Shown here: piece after piece, positions 1 through 6,848 of the stretch | Layout: every line of letters begins with the position of its first letter | How positions within the stretch are numbered: the first letter of the stretch is position 1 | Assembly (NCBI RefSeq): GCF_002127655.1 | Contig: NZ_NEHB01000042.1 | Coordinates: forward strand, 1-45,257 | Source: Janthinobacterium sp. GW456P | Lineage (GTDB): Bacteria > Pseudomonadota > Gammaproteobacteria > Burkholderiales > Burkholderiaceae_D | Length of the DNA: 45,257 nucleotides | Reading direction: 5' to 3' | The notes under the pieces: generated by a model | Seen by the model: only the letters and a program-made list of their open reading frames with translations | What the model was told of the DNA's origin: nothing | Database searches by the model: none | Made by a program: the position numbers and the translations under genes

Positions 1-111
1 GAGGCGCGCAGCGCCGAGCGTCCCAATGCGCCCCGTGAACGCAACAATGAGCGCAACAACGAGCGCGGCGGTCCCGGCCGCAATGGCCGGATGCAGGAAG
101 CGGAGCGCTGA
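1..111 (+). CDS. C-terminal tail of a basic, low-complexity protein (partial)
   Basis: Reading frame 1 is open from the first base to TGA at 109-111 and gives 36 residues rich in Arg, Asn, Glu and Gly, with repeated ERNN-type motifs. Such disordered basic tails are common at the C-termini of RhlE-type DEAD-box RNA helicases and of RluB-type pseudouridine synthases in this bacterial group, where they help bind RNA. No catalytic domain is visible, so the family cannot be decided. The gene is cut by the window edge. Confidence 0.6.
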   Translation, partial: EARSAERPNAPRERNNERNNERGGPGRNGRMQEAER

Positions 112-194
112 CGGCTGTGCCGTCTGTCGCGCCGTATCGACGTTCACGCCGCAAAATGCGCAGTTCGTCACATGCCGGAGGTAAAGTCGCCGTG

Positions 195-307
195 GTTTGT
201 CTACAGTACGACCACTGCTCTTCCTCCAAAGTGGCTGCAGTGACTTTTCCGGCTATTTTGTCTAAACGAAATAGTTTTCCGCCAGCTTACCCAGCTGGCT
301 TTTTTTT
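195..307 (+). ncRNA. Candidate 3'-UTR or intergenic small RNA with C-rich loop
   Basis: The 317-base gap between the first gene and the DUF493 gene holds no convincing ORF, but its middle is structured. CACTGC (213-218) can pair with GCAGTG (237-242), exposing a loop containing TCTTCCTCC (219-227). A second weak hairpin CTATTT/AAATAG follows, and then the strong terminator at 281-307. A single-stranded pyrimidine loop that could pair with Shine-Dalgarno sequences, plus a Rho-independent end, is a common design of trans-acting small RNAs. No clear promoter was found, so it could also be the processed 3' UTR of the upstream gene. This is inference from structure only. Confidence 0.3.
281..307 (+). 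terminator. Rho-independent terminator
   Basis: GCCAGCT (281-287) pairs perfectly with AGCTGGC (293-299) around a five-base loop and is followed by an uninterrupted run of eight T (300-307). It ends transcription from the first gene or from the candidate small RNA. Confidence 0.9.
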
Positions 308-428
308 GCCTGGCCGCCTGCGCCATGGCCGCCGCCGCGCCCACCCTTAAATTTGGCTACAATACGTTTTTATGCAGCCGCCGCGCGATAAGCGTTGCCT
401 GTTCTGACCGGCACTGATTGGATTTTCC

Positions 429-725
429 ATGCAAACCACCCCTCCTACCGAACACATTATTCCTCCCAGCGAATCGCTGATCGAATACCCGAGCGACTTC
501 CCCATCAAGATCATGGGCCCGACGCATGTCGATTTCGCGCCGACCATGCTGGAACTGGTGATCAGCCACGATCCGACCTTCCACGCGGGCCGGATGGAAG
601 AGCGCCCATCGGGCAAGGGCAATTACACGGGCCTGACCGTGACCGTGCGCGCCATCAGCCGCGAGCAGCTCGACGCTCTGTACACGGCGCTGTCCGGCCA
701 CCCGATGGTCAAGATCGTCATGTAA
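429..725 (+). CDS. DUF493 (YbeD-family) protein
   Basis: 98 residues, about the size of E. coli YbeD. The middle and C-terminal part (from FPIKIMGP to the final VKIVM) has the alternating pattern of the small ACT-like beta-alpha-beta-beta-alpha-beta fold known for this family, including the conserved PIKIMG start and the terminal VKIVM strand. In enterobacteria ybeD lies next to lipB and lipA, and a role around lipoate attachment or amino-acid sensing has been proposed but not shown. Here lipB-lipA lie 2.9 kb downstream on the same strand, separated by a divergent MFS/MocR pair. A TACAAT -10-like box lies at 358-363. The stop overlaps the convergent MFS gene by 8 bases. Confidence 0.9.
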   Translation: MQTTPPTEHIIPPSESLIEYPSDFPIKIMGPTHVDFAPTMLELVISHDPTFHAGRMEERPSGKGNYTGLTVTVRAISREQLDALYTALSGHPMVKIVM

Positions 726-1917
726 GGCGCGCTGCCGCCACGCTGGCCCGGCTCTTCGTGAGCAGCCAGACGGCGGCAAAGGCCGCGCTGGCCGCCGCCG
801 TCACCCACAGCAGCGGTTTTGCGCTGCCGTCCGTGATGGCGGCGATGATGGCGCCGCAGGTGGCCGTAATCGCCATCTGCACGAAGAAGAACAGGCCCGA
901 GGCGCTGCCCGCCTGGGCGCCATACGGCTGCAGCACGGCCAGCTGGCAGGCCGGAATGGCCATACCCACCGACACCATCACCAGCAGCATGGGCGCCACC
1001 AGCGACGCCACGTGCTGGGGCGCCAGCGTACCCGCCAGCAACAGGCAGGCCGCGCCTGCCACATTGATCAGCACCGCCACGCCCAGCATGTGGTCGGCGC
1101 CGAGGCGCGGTCCCAGCGCGCGGAACAGGCTCGACCCCGCGATATAGCCGCTCACCGTCAGCCCGAACACCAGCGCATACGCGCCCGGCGACAGGTGCAT
1201 TCCTCTTTGCAATAGCACGGACGATTCCGCGATGAAGGGAAAATACGTGCAATACACGCAGCCGATGGCCAGCGCATAGCGCAGGAAATACGCGTCACCC
1301 AGCAGGCGGCGGTACAGCGCCAGGGTATTTCCTTGTGGTACGACGCTGGCCTGCTTGGTTTCGGGCACGTAGGCGGCGATCAGCCACAGCGACAGCGCGC
1401 CCAGCAGACACAGCACGCCAAACACGGCGCGCCAGCCGAAGGCCGCGTCGAGCACGCTGCCGGCCAGCGGCGCGAGGATCGGCGACAAGCCCATCGCCAT
1501 CGAGATTTGCCCCAGCATGCGCGCCTGCGTGGCGGGATCGAAGCGGTCGCGCACCATGACGCGGCCGATGATGGTGCCGCAGCAGCCACCGAACGCCTGC
1601 AGCACGCGCGCGGCGATCAGCACGTGGACGTCGCTGGTGAAGGTGCAGACGATGCTGGCGAGTACATAAATGCCCGTGCCGGCCAGCAGCACGGGCCGGC
1701 GGCCCCAGCGGTCGGCCAGCGGTCCGCAGGCGAGCATCGAGGCGGCGGAGCCGGCCATGAACAGGCTCAGGGTCAGTTGTAACTGGGCATCGCTGGCATG
1801 CAGGGCATCGGCCATGGCCGGCAGCGAAGGGAGATAGATGTCGATGCTGATGCGCGACAGGCAGACCAGCAGCAGCACGATGCCGCCCCAGGCCCATACA
1901 GCGATGTGTTTCTGCAT
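718..1917 (-). CDS. Bcr/CflA-type MFS drug efflux transporter
   Basis: 399 residues with about 12 hydrophobic segments, the length of Bcr/CflA (DHA1) H+ antiporters. The conserved N-terminal signature SIDIYLPSLPAM and the loop 2-3 motif GPLADRWGRRPVLL (MFS motif A) are present, and TM5 carries a glycine-rich motif. Substrates of the family include bicyclomycin, chloramphenicol and sulfonamides; the substrate here cannot be told from sequence. I chose the ATG at 1917 (MQKHIAV) because TM1 follows at once; the frame is open 14 codons further upstream. It is divergent from the MocR-type regulator, which is a likely controller. Confidence 0.9.
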   Translation of the reverse strand: MQKHIAVWAWGGIVLLLVCLSRISIDIYLPSLPAMADALHASDAQLQLTLSLFMAGSAASMLACGPLADRWGRRPVLLAGTGIYVLASIVCTFTSDVHVLIAARVLQAFGGCCGTIIGRVMVRDRFDPATQARMLGQISMAMGLSPILAPLAGSVLDAAFGWRAVFGVLCLLGALSLWLIAAYVPETKQASVVPQGNTLALYRRLLGDAYFLRYALAIGCVYCTYFPFIAESSVLLQRGMHLSPGAYALVFGLTVSGYIAGSSLFRALGPRLGADHMLGVAVLINVAGAACLLLAGTLAPQHVASLVAPMLLVMVSVGMAIPACQLAVLQPYGAQAGSASGLFFFVQMAITATCGAIIAAITDGSAKPLLWVTAAASAAFAAVWLLTKSRASVAAARLT

Positions 1918-2042
1918 TGTTTTACACGATCCTTGCAAACGTGCGCCCCGCTGGCGCACCGGAACGGTGAGAATAGGATGGTTGTGGTGTAATGCGAAGT
2001 GCCAGTCATCAGAAAATTCATTGGACCACTTGGACGATCATC

Positions 2043-3515
2043 ATGCCGCGAGGAAAATCACCGCACGCCCTGGACTTGCCGCGTCCCACCAGTTGGCTCG
2101 ACCAGGCGGGCGTCAACAAGCAGGATGGCGCGTATGAAGCGCTGCGCTCGGCCATCCTGACGAAGATGCTGCCGGCGGGTAGCCGGCTGCCATCGAGCCG
2201 CACCCTGGCGGAACGGTGGGAGTTGTCGCGCGGCACCATCGAAACCGTGTTCGACCGCCTGCACGCGGAAGCCTACGTGACGCGCGTGCCCGGTTCCGGC
2301 ACGCGCGTGTGCGCCGTGGTGCCGGAGCGTTTTTTGATGGCAGGATTTGCAGATACCGCCCCGGCCGCGCCGGCCAGCGCGCCCGCGCCCGCCTCGGACA
2401 CGGGCGTGCGCGACGGCTTGCCTTTCGTGGCGCGGCGTGCCGACGCCAGCCTGTTTCCCATGGCCGCCTGGTCCAAGTGCGCCACGCGGGCGCTGGCGGC
2501 CGCCACGCCGGAGCAGCTGTGCAGCGCCGAGCCGGCCGGCCTGCCCCAGCTGCGCCAGCAGATCGCCGATTTCCTCGCCAAGTACCGCGGCATCCGCTGC
2601 GACCCGCAAGATATCGTGGTCACCACCGGCATCCGCCACGCGATCGACTTGCTGACGCGCGGCATCGTGCGCGATGGCGACAAGGTTTGCCTGGAAGAAC
2701 CGGGTTACCCGGCCGCGCGCGCCCTGTTCGCCCTGGCCGGCGCCGTGCCCGTGGATATTGCCGTCGATGCCGAGGGCATCGATTGCGCCGCGCTGGCCGC
2801 GCATACGGATGCCTGCCTCGCCTACGTGACGCCGGCGCACCAGTCGCCGCTGGGCGTGACCATGTCCGTCACGCGCCGCCTGGCCTTGCTGGAATGGGCG
2901 AATGACAGCGGCGCCTGGGTGGTGGAAGACGATTACGACAGCGAATTCAATTACCACAGCGCCCCGCTGGCGGCCCTGAAGGCGCTGGACCAGTACCAGC
3001 GCGTGATTTATTGCGGCAGTTTTAACAAGACCCTGTTTGCCGGCCTGCGCGTGGGTTTCATGGTGCTGCCGCCCGCCTTGCGCCCGCAGCTGCTGCGCAT
3101 CGTGCAGTTGACGGGCAGGTCCGTGGGCGTGACGGAACAGCTGGCGCTGGCCGCATGGATGGAGGAAGGCGCTTTCGTGCGCCATCTGCGCCAGGCCAGG
3201 CTGGCCTACAAGGAGCGGCGCGACCTGCTGCTGGCCTGCCTCGAGCAGACGGCGCCCGGGCGTTACACGATTTCCGGCCAGCAGGCGGGCTTTCATTGCG
3301 TGCTGTGGCTGCCGCCGGGAAGCGACGAACGGGCGTTTTGCGTGCGCGCGGCGCAGGACGGGCTGGCCCTGCAGCCGCTCGGCGATTTTTGCCACAGCGC
3401 CAGGCTTGCGCCGGCCGTGCTGCTCGGTTACACGGCCCTGAGCCTGGCCCAGGTGCGCCACGCTGCACAAAAATTGGGCAGATTGCTGTTGTCGCCGGCG
3501 CCCGCGGCTGAATGA
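2043..3515 (+). CDS. MocR-type regulator: GntR wHTH fused to class-I aminotransferase-like domain
   Basis: 490 residues. Residues about 20-90 form a GntR winged helix (YEALRSAIL, LPSSRTLAERWELSRGTIETVFDRL). A flexible Ala/Pro linker follows (about 105-125), then an aminotransferase fold with the PLP-anchoring region VVEDDYDSEF and SFNKTLFAGLRVGF, in which Lys329 is the expected Schiff-base lysine. MocR proteins sense PLP or PLP adducts of amino compounds and often control a divergent neighbour gene; here that neighbour is the MFS exporter, 125 bases away. The ATG at 2043 is preferred because the 17 residues upstream look non-coding, though 1992 is open. Neither start has a strong ribosome binding site. 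Substrate and target are inferred only from position. Confidence 0.9.
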   Translation: MPRGKSPHALDLPRPTSWLDQAGVNKQDGAYEALRSAILTKMLPAGSRLPSSRTLAERWELSRGTIETVFDRLHAEAYVTRVPGSGTRVCAVVPERFLMAGFADTAPAAPASAPAPASDTGVRDGLPFVARRADASLFPMAAWSKCATRALAAATPEQLCSAEPAGLPQLRQQIADFLAKYRGIRCDPQDIVVTTGIRHAIDLLTRGIVRDGDKVCLEEPGYPAARALFALAGAVPVDIAVDAEGIDCAALAAHTDACLAYVTPAHQSPLGVTMSVTRRLALLEWANDSGAWVVEDDYDSEFNYHSAPLAALKALDQYQRVIYCGSFNKTLFAGLRVGFMVLPPALRPQLLRIVQLTGRSVGVTEQLALAAWMEEGAFVRHLRQARLAYKERRDLLLACLEQTAPGRYTISGQQAGFHCVLWLPPGSDERAFCVRAAQDGLALQPLGDFCHSARLAPAVLLGYTALSLAQVRHAAQKLGRLLLSPAPAAE

Positions 3516-3590
3516 AACGGCGGCCTGGCTTATAATCACGGCTTCGCCGCAGCGTCCGCAGGGCGCCGGCAGCTGATTACAGAATCTGTC

Positions 3591-4295
3591 ATGACCACCA
3601 CCCGCACCGAAACGGCGCTGATCCGCGAGCTGGGCCGCGTCGATTACGAGCCGACCTTTGCCGCCATGCGCGCCTTTACCGACGCGCGCACGACGGACAC
3701 GCGCGACGAACTGTGGATCGTCGAACATCCGCCCGTATTTACTTTGGGCCTGGCGGCCGACCGCGGCCATCTGCTGGCCGGCGCCGACGCGATTCCCGTG
3801 GTGCAGACGGACCGGGGCGGCGAAGTCACCTTCCACGGCCCCGGCCAGGTGGTGATTTACCTGTTGATGGACTTGCGCCGCAACAAGCCGGGCGGCAAGC
3901 TGTATGCGCGCCAGTTCGTGCATAAAATCGAGCAAGCCATCATCAACGTGCTGGCGGCGTATAATCTTGCTGGCGAGCGCATCGATGGCGCGCCCGGCAT
4001 CTATATTGCTGGCGGGCCAGACAAGGGTGCGAAGATCGCCGCGCTGGGCTTGAAAGTGCGCGGCAACGGCTGCACCTACCATGGCGTATCGCTCAACGTG
4101 GCGATGGACCTGGCGCCGTTTTCCTGGATTAACCCGTGCGGCTATTCCGGCCTGAAGACGGTGGACATGCGCAGCATGGGCGTATTGGCGCCGCTGGCCG
4201 AGGTGCAGCGGGCCCTGGCCCATGAATTGACCGTATTACTCGATGTAAGCGAAGTAAACAGCGCCGCAGGCGCGCCTCAGGCAGCGGATGCCTGA
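3591..4295 (+). CDS. lipB: Octanoyl-[acyl-carrier-protein]:protein N-octanoyltransferase LipB
   Basis: 234 residues. It transfers octanoate from ACP to the lipoyl domains of 2-oxoacid dehydrogenases and the glycine-cleavage H protein, the first step of cytosolic lipoate assembly. The family signature [12 protein letters not shown] is at 75-86, the catalytic cysteine is C183 (NPCGYSGL) and the partner lysine is K148 (GAKIAALG). A TATAAT -10 element at 3531-3536 lies upstream, about 55 bases from the start. It overlaps or abuts lipA, with which it forms a two-gene operon. The C-terminal extension after residue 215 is short, Ala-rich and not conserved. Confidence 0.98.
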   Translation: MTTTRTETALIRELGRVDYEPTFAAMRAFTDARTTDTRDELWIVEHPPVFTLGLAADRGHLLAGADAIPVVQTDRGGEVTFHGPGQVVIYLLMDLRRNKPGGKLYARQFVHKIEQAIINVLAAYNLAGERIDGAPGIYIAGGPDKGAKIAALGLKVRGNGCTYHGVSLNVAMDLAPFSWINPCGYSGLKTVDMRSMGVLAPLAEVQRALAHELTVLLDVSEVNSAAGAPQAADA

Positions 4296-4332
4296 GCAAA
4301 CAAACCAACATGCCCGTCAAGGGCTTGCAGCC

Positions 4333-5340
4333 ATGACTTCTGAGACCATTTTCAGCACCGCCCCCGCCGCTCCCGCCTACAACCCGAGCGAAAAGCAAAA
4401 AGGCGCCAGCAAGACTTCGCGCATCCCGATCAAGATCGTTCCGATCGAGCAGATCGAGCGCCTGAAAAAGCCGGACTGGATCCGCGTCAAGGCCGCGTCG
4501 GCTTCGACCCGTTTCTATGAAATCAAGGATGTCCTGCGCGAAAACAAGCTCGTGACCGTGTGCGAGGAAGCCAGCTGCCCGAATATCGGCGAGTGCTTCG
4601 GCAAGGGCACGGCCACCTTCATGATCATGGGCGACAAGTGCACACGCCGCTGCCCGTTCTGCGACGTCGGCCACGGCCGTCCTGATCCGCTGGACAAGGA
4701 CGAGCCGGCCAACCTGTCGAAAACCATCGCCAAGCTGCGCCTGAACTATGTCGTCATCACCTCCGTCGACCGCGATGACTTGCGCGACGGCGGCGCCGGC
4801 CATTTCGTCGAGTGCATCCAGCAAACGCGCGCCCTGTCGCCGAACACCCGCATCGAAGTGCTGGTGCCCGACTTCCGCGGCCGCCTGGAAAAAGCCCTGG
4901 ACCTGTTCAAGGATGGCTTGCCTGACGTCATGAACCACAACCTGGAAACCGCGCCGCGCCTGTACAAGGAAGCGCGCCCGGGTTCGGACTATATGCACTC
5001 CTTGAAACTGCTGAAGGACTTCAAGGCCATGTACCCGGACGTCAAAACCAAGTCCGGCATCATGGTGGGCCTGGGCGAGACGGACGAGGAAATCCTGCAA
5101 GTCATGCGCGACATGCGCGAGCACGACATCGACATGCTGACCATCGGCCAGTACCTGGCGCCATCGAACAGCCACTTGCCCGTGCGCCGCTACGTGCACC
5201 CGGACGTGTTTAAAATGTTCGAAGAGGAAGCCTATAAAATGGGCTTCACCCACGCGGCCGTTGGCGCCATGGTGCGCAGCTCGTACCACGCGGACGAACA
5301 GGCGCACAGCGCCGGCGTGGAATCGGCGCTGAATTTCTAA
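4333..5340 (+). CDS. lipA: Lipoyl synthase LipA (radical SAM)
   Basis: 335 residues. It inserts two sulfurs into protein-bound octanoyl groups made by LipB. The auxiliary cluster motif [12 protein letters not shown] gives C77, C82 and C88, and the radical-SAM motif CTRRCPFC gives C103, C107 and C110. The C-terminal RSSYHADEQ contains the conserved serine that ligates the auxiliary cluster. I chose ATG 4333 (MTSETIF) because an AAGGG-like site lies about 9 bases upstream; an in-frame ATG at 4288 overlapping the end of lipB is also possible. A Rho-independent terminator follows within 20 bases, so lipB-lipA end together. Confidence 0.98.
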   Translation: MTSETIFSTAPAAPAYNPSEKQKGASKTSRIPIKIVPIEQIERLKKPDWIRVKAASASTRFYEIKDVLRENKLVTVCEEASCPNIGECFGKGTATFMIMGDKCTRRCPFCDVGHGRPDPLDKDEPANLSKTIAKLRLNYVVITSVDRDDLRDGGAGHFVECIQQTRALSPNTRIEVLVPDFRGRLEKALDLFKDGLPDVMNHNLETAPRLYKEARPGSDYMHSLKLLKDFKAMYPDVKTKSGIMVGLGETDEEILQVMRDMREHDIDMLTIGQYLAPSNSHLPVRRYVHPDVFKMFEEEAYKMGFTHAAVGAMVRSSYHADEQAHSAGVESALNF

Positions 5341-5357
5341 GCAGCTTGCGCCGTATC

Positions 5358-5391
5358 AAAAACCGTCCGCTTCAGCCGGGCGGTTTTTTTT
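5358..5391 (+). terminator. Rho-independent terminator after lipA
   Basis: AAAACCG with inner TCCG pairs with CGGG and CGGTTTT around a short loop, followed by eight T. It starts 17 bases after the lipA stop and separates the lipoate operon from the toxin-antitoxin pair. Confidence 0.9.
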
Positions 5392-5397
5392 GCCTGA

Positions 5398-5440
5398 TTG
5401 AGATGATGTACAATATCCTGTACAATTGTTGACATGTACT
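5398..5440 (+). promoter_or_regulatory. yefM-yoeB promoter with TGTACA operator repeats
   Basis: TTGAGA (5398-5403), a 17-base spacer and TACAAT (5421-5426) form a good sigma-70 promoter. Two perfect TGTACA palindromes lie at 5407-5412 and 5419-5424, centre to centre 12 bases, and a third imperfect copy TGTACT lies at 5435-5440. The second TGTACA overlaps the -10 box. TGTACA is the known core of the E. coli YefM-YoeB operator, where antitoxin and complex bind to shut off their own promoter. The same autoregulation is expected here. Confidence 0.8.
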
Positions 5441-5462
5441 TTCCATGGAGCGCTGGCGCGGT

Positions 5463-5732
5463 ATGAATATCCTGACTTTCAGCGAGGCGCGCGCGGGCCT
5501 GAAAAGCGTGATGGACGACGTCTGCAACGACCATACGCCCACCGTGATCACGCGCGTGAATGGCGAACACGTGGTGATGCTGTCCTTGTCGGACTACAAC
5601 AGCATCGAGGAAACCCTGTATTTGCTGGGCACGGCCAAGAACGCCAGCCGGCTGATGGCGTCCGTGGCGCAGATCAAGGCGGGCAAGGCGCAGCCACGAG
5701 CATTGGCGCGGCATGAAAAACCGGAAGACTGA
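5463..5732 (+). CDS. yefM: YefM/Phd-family antitoxin
   Basis: 89 residues, the usual length. The N-terminal Phd/YefM fold (MNILTFSEARAGLKSVMDDV, then VITRVNGEHVVMLSLSDYNSIEETLYLL) binds DNA and dimerises; the charged C-terminal tail normally wraps the toxin. It neutralises YoeB and represses the operon. ATG 5463 fits the family start, with GGAG at 5447-5450; ATG 5445 in frame lacks a site and would overlap the -10/+1 region closely. The coding end overlaps yoeB by 20 bases, which supports translational coupling. Confidence 0.92.
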   Translation: MNILTFSEARAGLKSVMDDVCNDHTPTVITRVNGEHVVMLSLSDYNSIEETLYLLGTAKNASRLMASVAQIKAGKAQPRALARHEKPED

Positions 5733-6018
5733 AAACAAGCAGCAGGCGCGCGTCGCCGTGCTGGCCTGGACTGATCATGCCTGGGAAGATTATTTGTTCT
5801 GGCAAGAGCGCGACCTGAAAATCCTGCAAAAAATCAACGACTTGCTCGATGAGTGCCTGGTCGATCCGTTCAAGGGCACGGGCAAGCCGGAACCGCTGAA
5901 AGGCGACCTGACGGGCTTTTGGTCGCGCCGCATCGACCGCCAGCACCGGCTTGTGTATCTGCCCGACGCGGGCTGCATCTACGTGGCGGCCTGCCGTTAT
6001 CACTATGATGATAAATAG
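5713..6018 (+). CDS. yoeB: YoeB-family mRNA interferase toxin
   Basis: 101 residues. YoeB is a ribosome-dependent endoribonuclease that cuts mRNA in the A site when YefM is degraded. The RelE/YoeB core is intact: KPEPLKG gives the general base E60, RQHRL gives R79, and the terminal CRYHY gives H97 and Y98, matching E46, R65, H83 and Y84 of E. coli YoeB. The N-terminus is about 15 residues longer than the E. coli protein; a GTG at 5758 (VLAWTDHAW) would give the standard length. The toxin therefore looks active. Confidence 0.93.
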   Translation: MKNRKTENKQQARVAVLAWTDHAWEDYLFWQERDLKILQKINDLLDECLVDPFKGTGKPEPLKGDLTGFWSRRIDRQHRLVYLPDAGCIYVAACRYHYDDK

Positions 6019-6108
6019 GCATTGCCCAGCCGTACCGTAACGCGGTAGCGGACGTGACGCGGCTATACTGATCAATGATGTTTTAAAAACATGATTGACG
6101 GGGGAGCC

Positions 6109-6771
6109 ATGGACGTACGCATCGACGCATCGTGGAAGGCGCGGCTGGAGGGGGAGTTTGCCCAGCCCTACTGGGAGCGCCTGGCCGCCTTCGTGAAGGA
6201 AGAGTACGCGGCGGGGCCGTGTTTTCCTCTTGGTAAATTTATCTTCCGCGCCTTCGACCTGACGCCGTTCGAGCGGGTGAAAGTCGTGATTTTGGGGCAA
6301 GACCCGTACCATACGCCGGGCGCCGCCATGGGCTTGTGCTTTTCCATTCCTGACGGCAGCCCGGTCCAGCCGAGTTTGCAGAATATCTTCAAGGAGTTGC
6401 ATAGCGATGTGGGCGTCGCGCGCACGCGCACGGATTTGTCCGATTGGGCGGAGCAAGGCGTGTTCTTGCTCAACAGCGTGCTGACGGTGCGCGCGGGAGC
6501 GGCCGGTTCGCACGCGGCCAAGGGGTGGGAAAAGCTGACGGACAGCGCCATCCGCCACCTGTCCGCCGAGCGCGAACACCTCGTGTTCATCCTGTGGGGC
6601 GGCTATGCGCAAGCCAAGCGCAGCCTGATCGATCCCGGCAAGCACCTGGTGCTGACGGCGCCCCACCCTTCACCCTTGTCGGCCAGCAAAGGTTTCTTTG
6701 GCAGCAAGCCGTTCAGCCTGGCGAATGCGTATCTGCAGGCGCATGGCCAGGCTCCCATCACCTGGGGATAA
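6109..6771 (+). CDS. ung: Uracil-DNA glycosylase, family 1
   Basis: 220 residues. It removes uracil from DNA in base-excision repair. The water-activating motif GQDPYH is at 63-68 with D65 as general base, the uracil-recognition stretch FLLNSVLTV follows, and the leucine-insertion loop HPSPLSA starts at H186. ATG 6109 is preferred over 6091 because GGGGGAG ends just upstream of it. It is a single-gene unit, convergent with the TonB receptor gene. Confidence 0.98.
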   Translation: MDVRIDASWKARLEGEFAQPYWERLAAFVKEEYAAGPCFPLGKFIFRAFDLTPFERVKVVILGQDPYHTPGAAMGLCFSIPDGSPVQPSLQNIFKELHSDVGVARTRTDLSDWAEQGVFLLNSVLTVRAGAAGSHAAKGWEKLTDSAIRHLSAEREHLVFILWGGYAQAKRSLIDPGKHLVLTAPHPSPLSASKGFFGSKPFSLANAYLQAHGQAPITWG

Positions 6772-6793
6772 GTCATGACACAGTACGGCAACC

Positions 6794-6825
6794 GACAGCG
6801 GCAGGCGTTGCTCCCTGCCGCTGTC
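6794..6825. terminator. Hairpin between convergent ung and TonB-receptor genes
   Basis: GACAGCGGCAGG (6794-6805) and CCTGCCGCTGTC (6814-6825) are perfect 12-base complements around an eight-base loop. Position between two convergent stops suggests a transcription barrier. There is no real T run on either side, so it is not a canonical intrinsic terminator; it may act with Rho or as a 3' RNA end. Confidence 0.55.
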
Positions 6826-6848
6826 TTCGCGCGTAAAGGTTAAAAAGC

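Noticed and set aside
2058..4223. 721-codon open frame on the minus strand
   Set aside because: It is antisense to the MocR and lipB genes, both of which show full family motifs.
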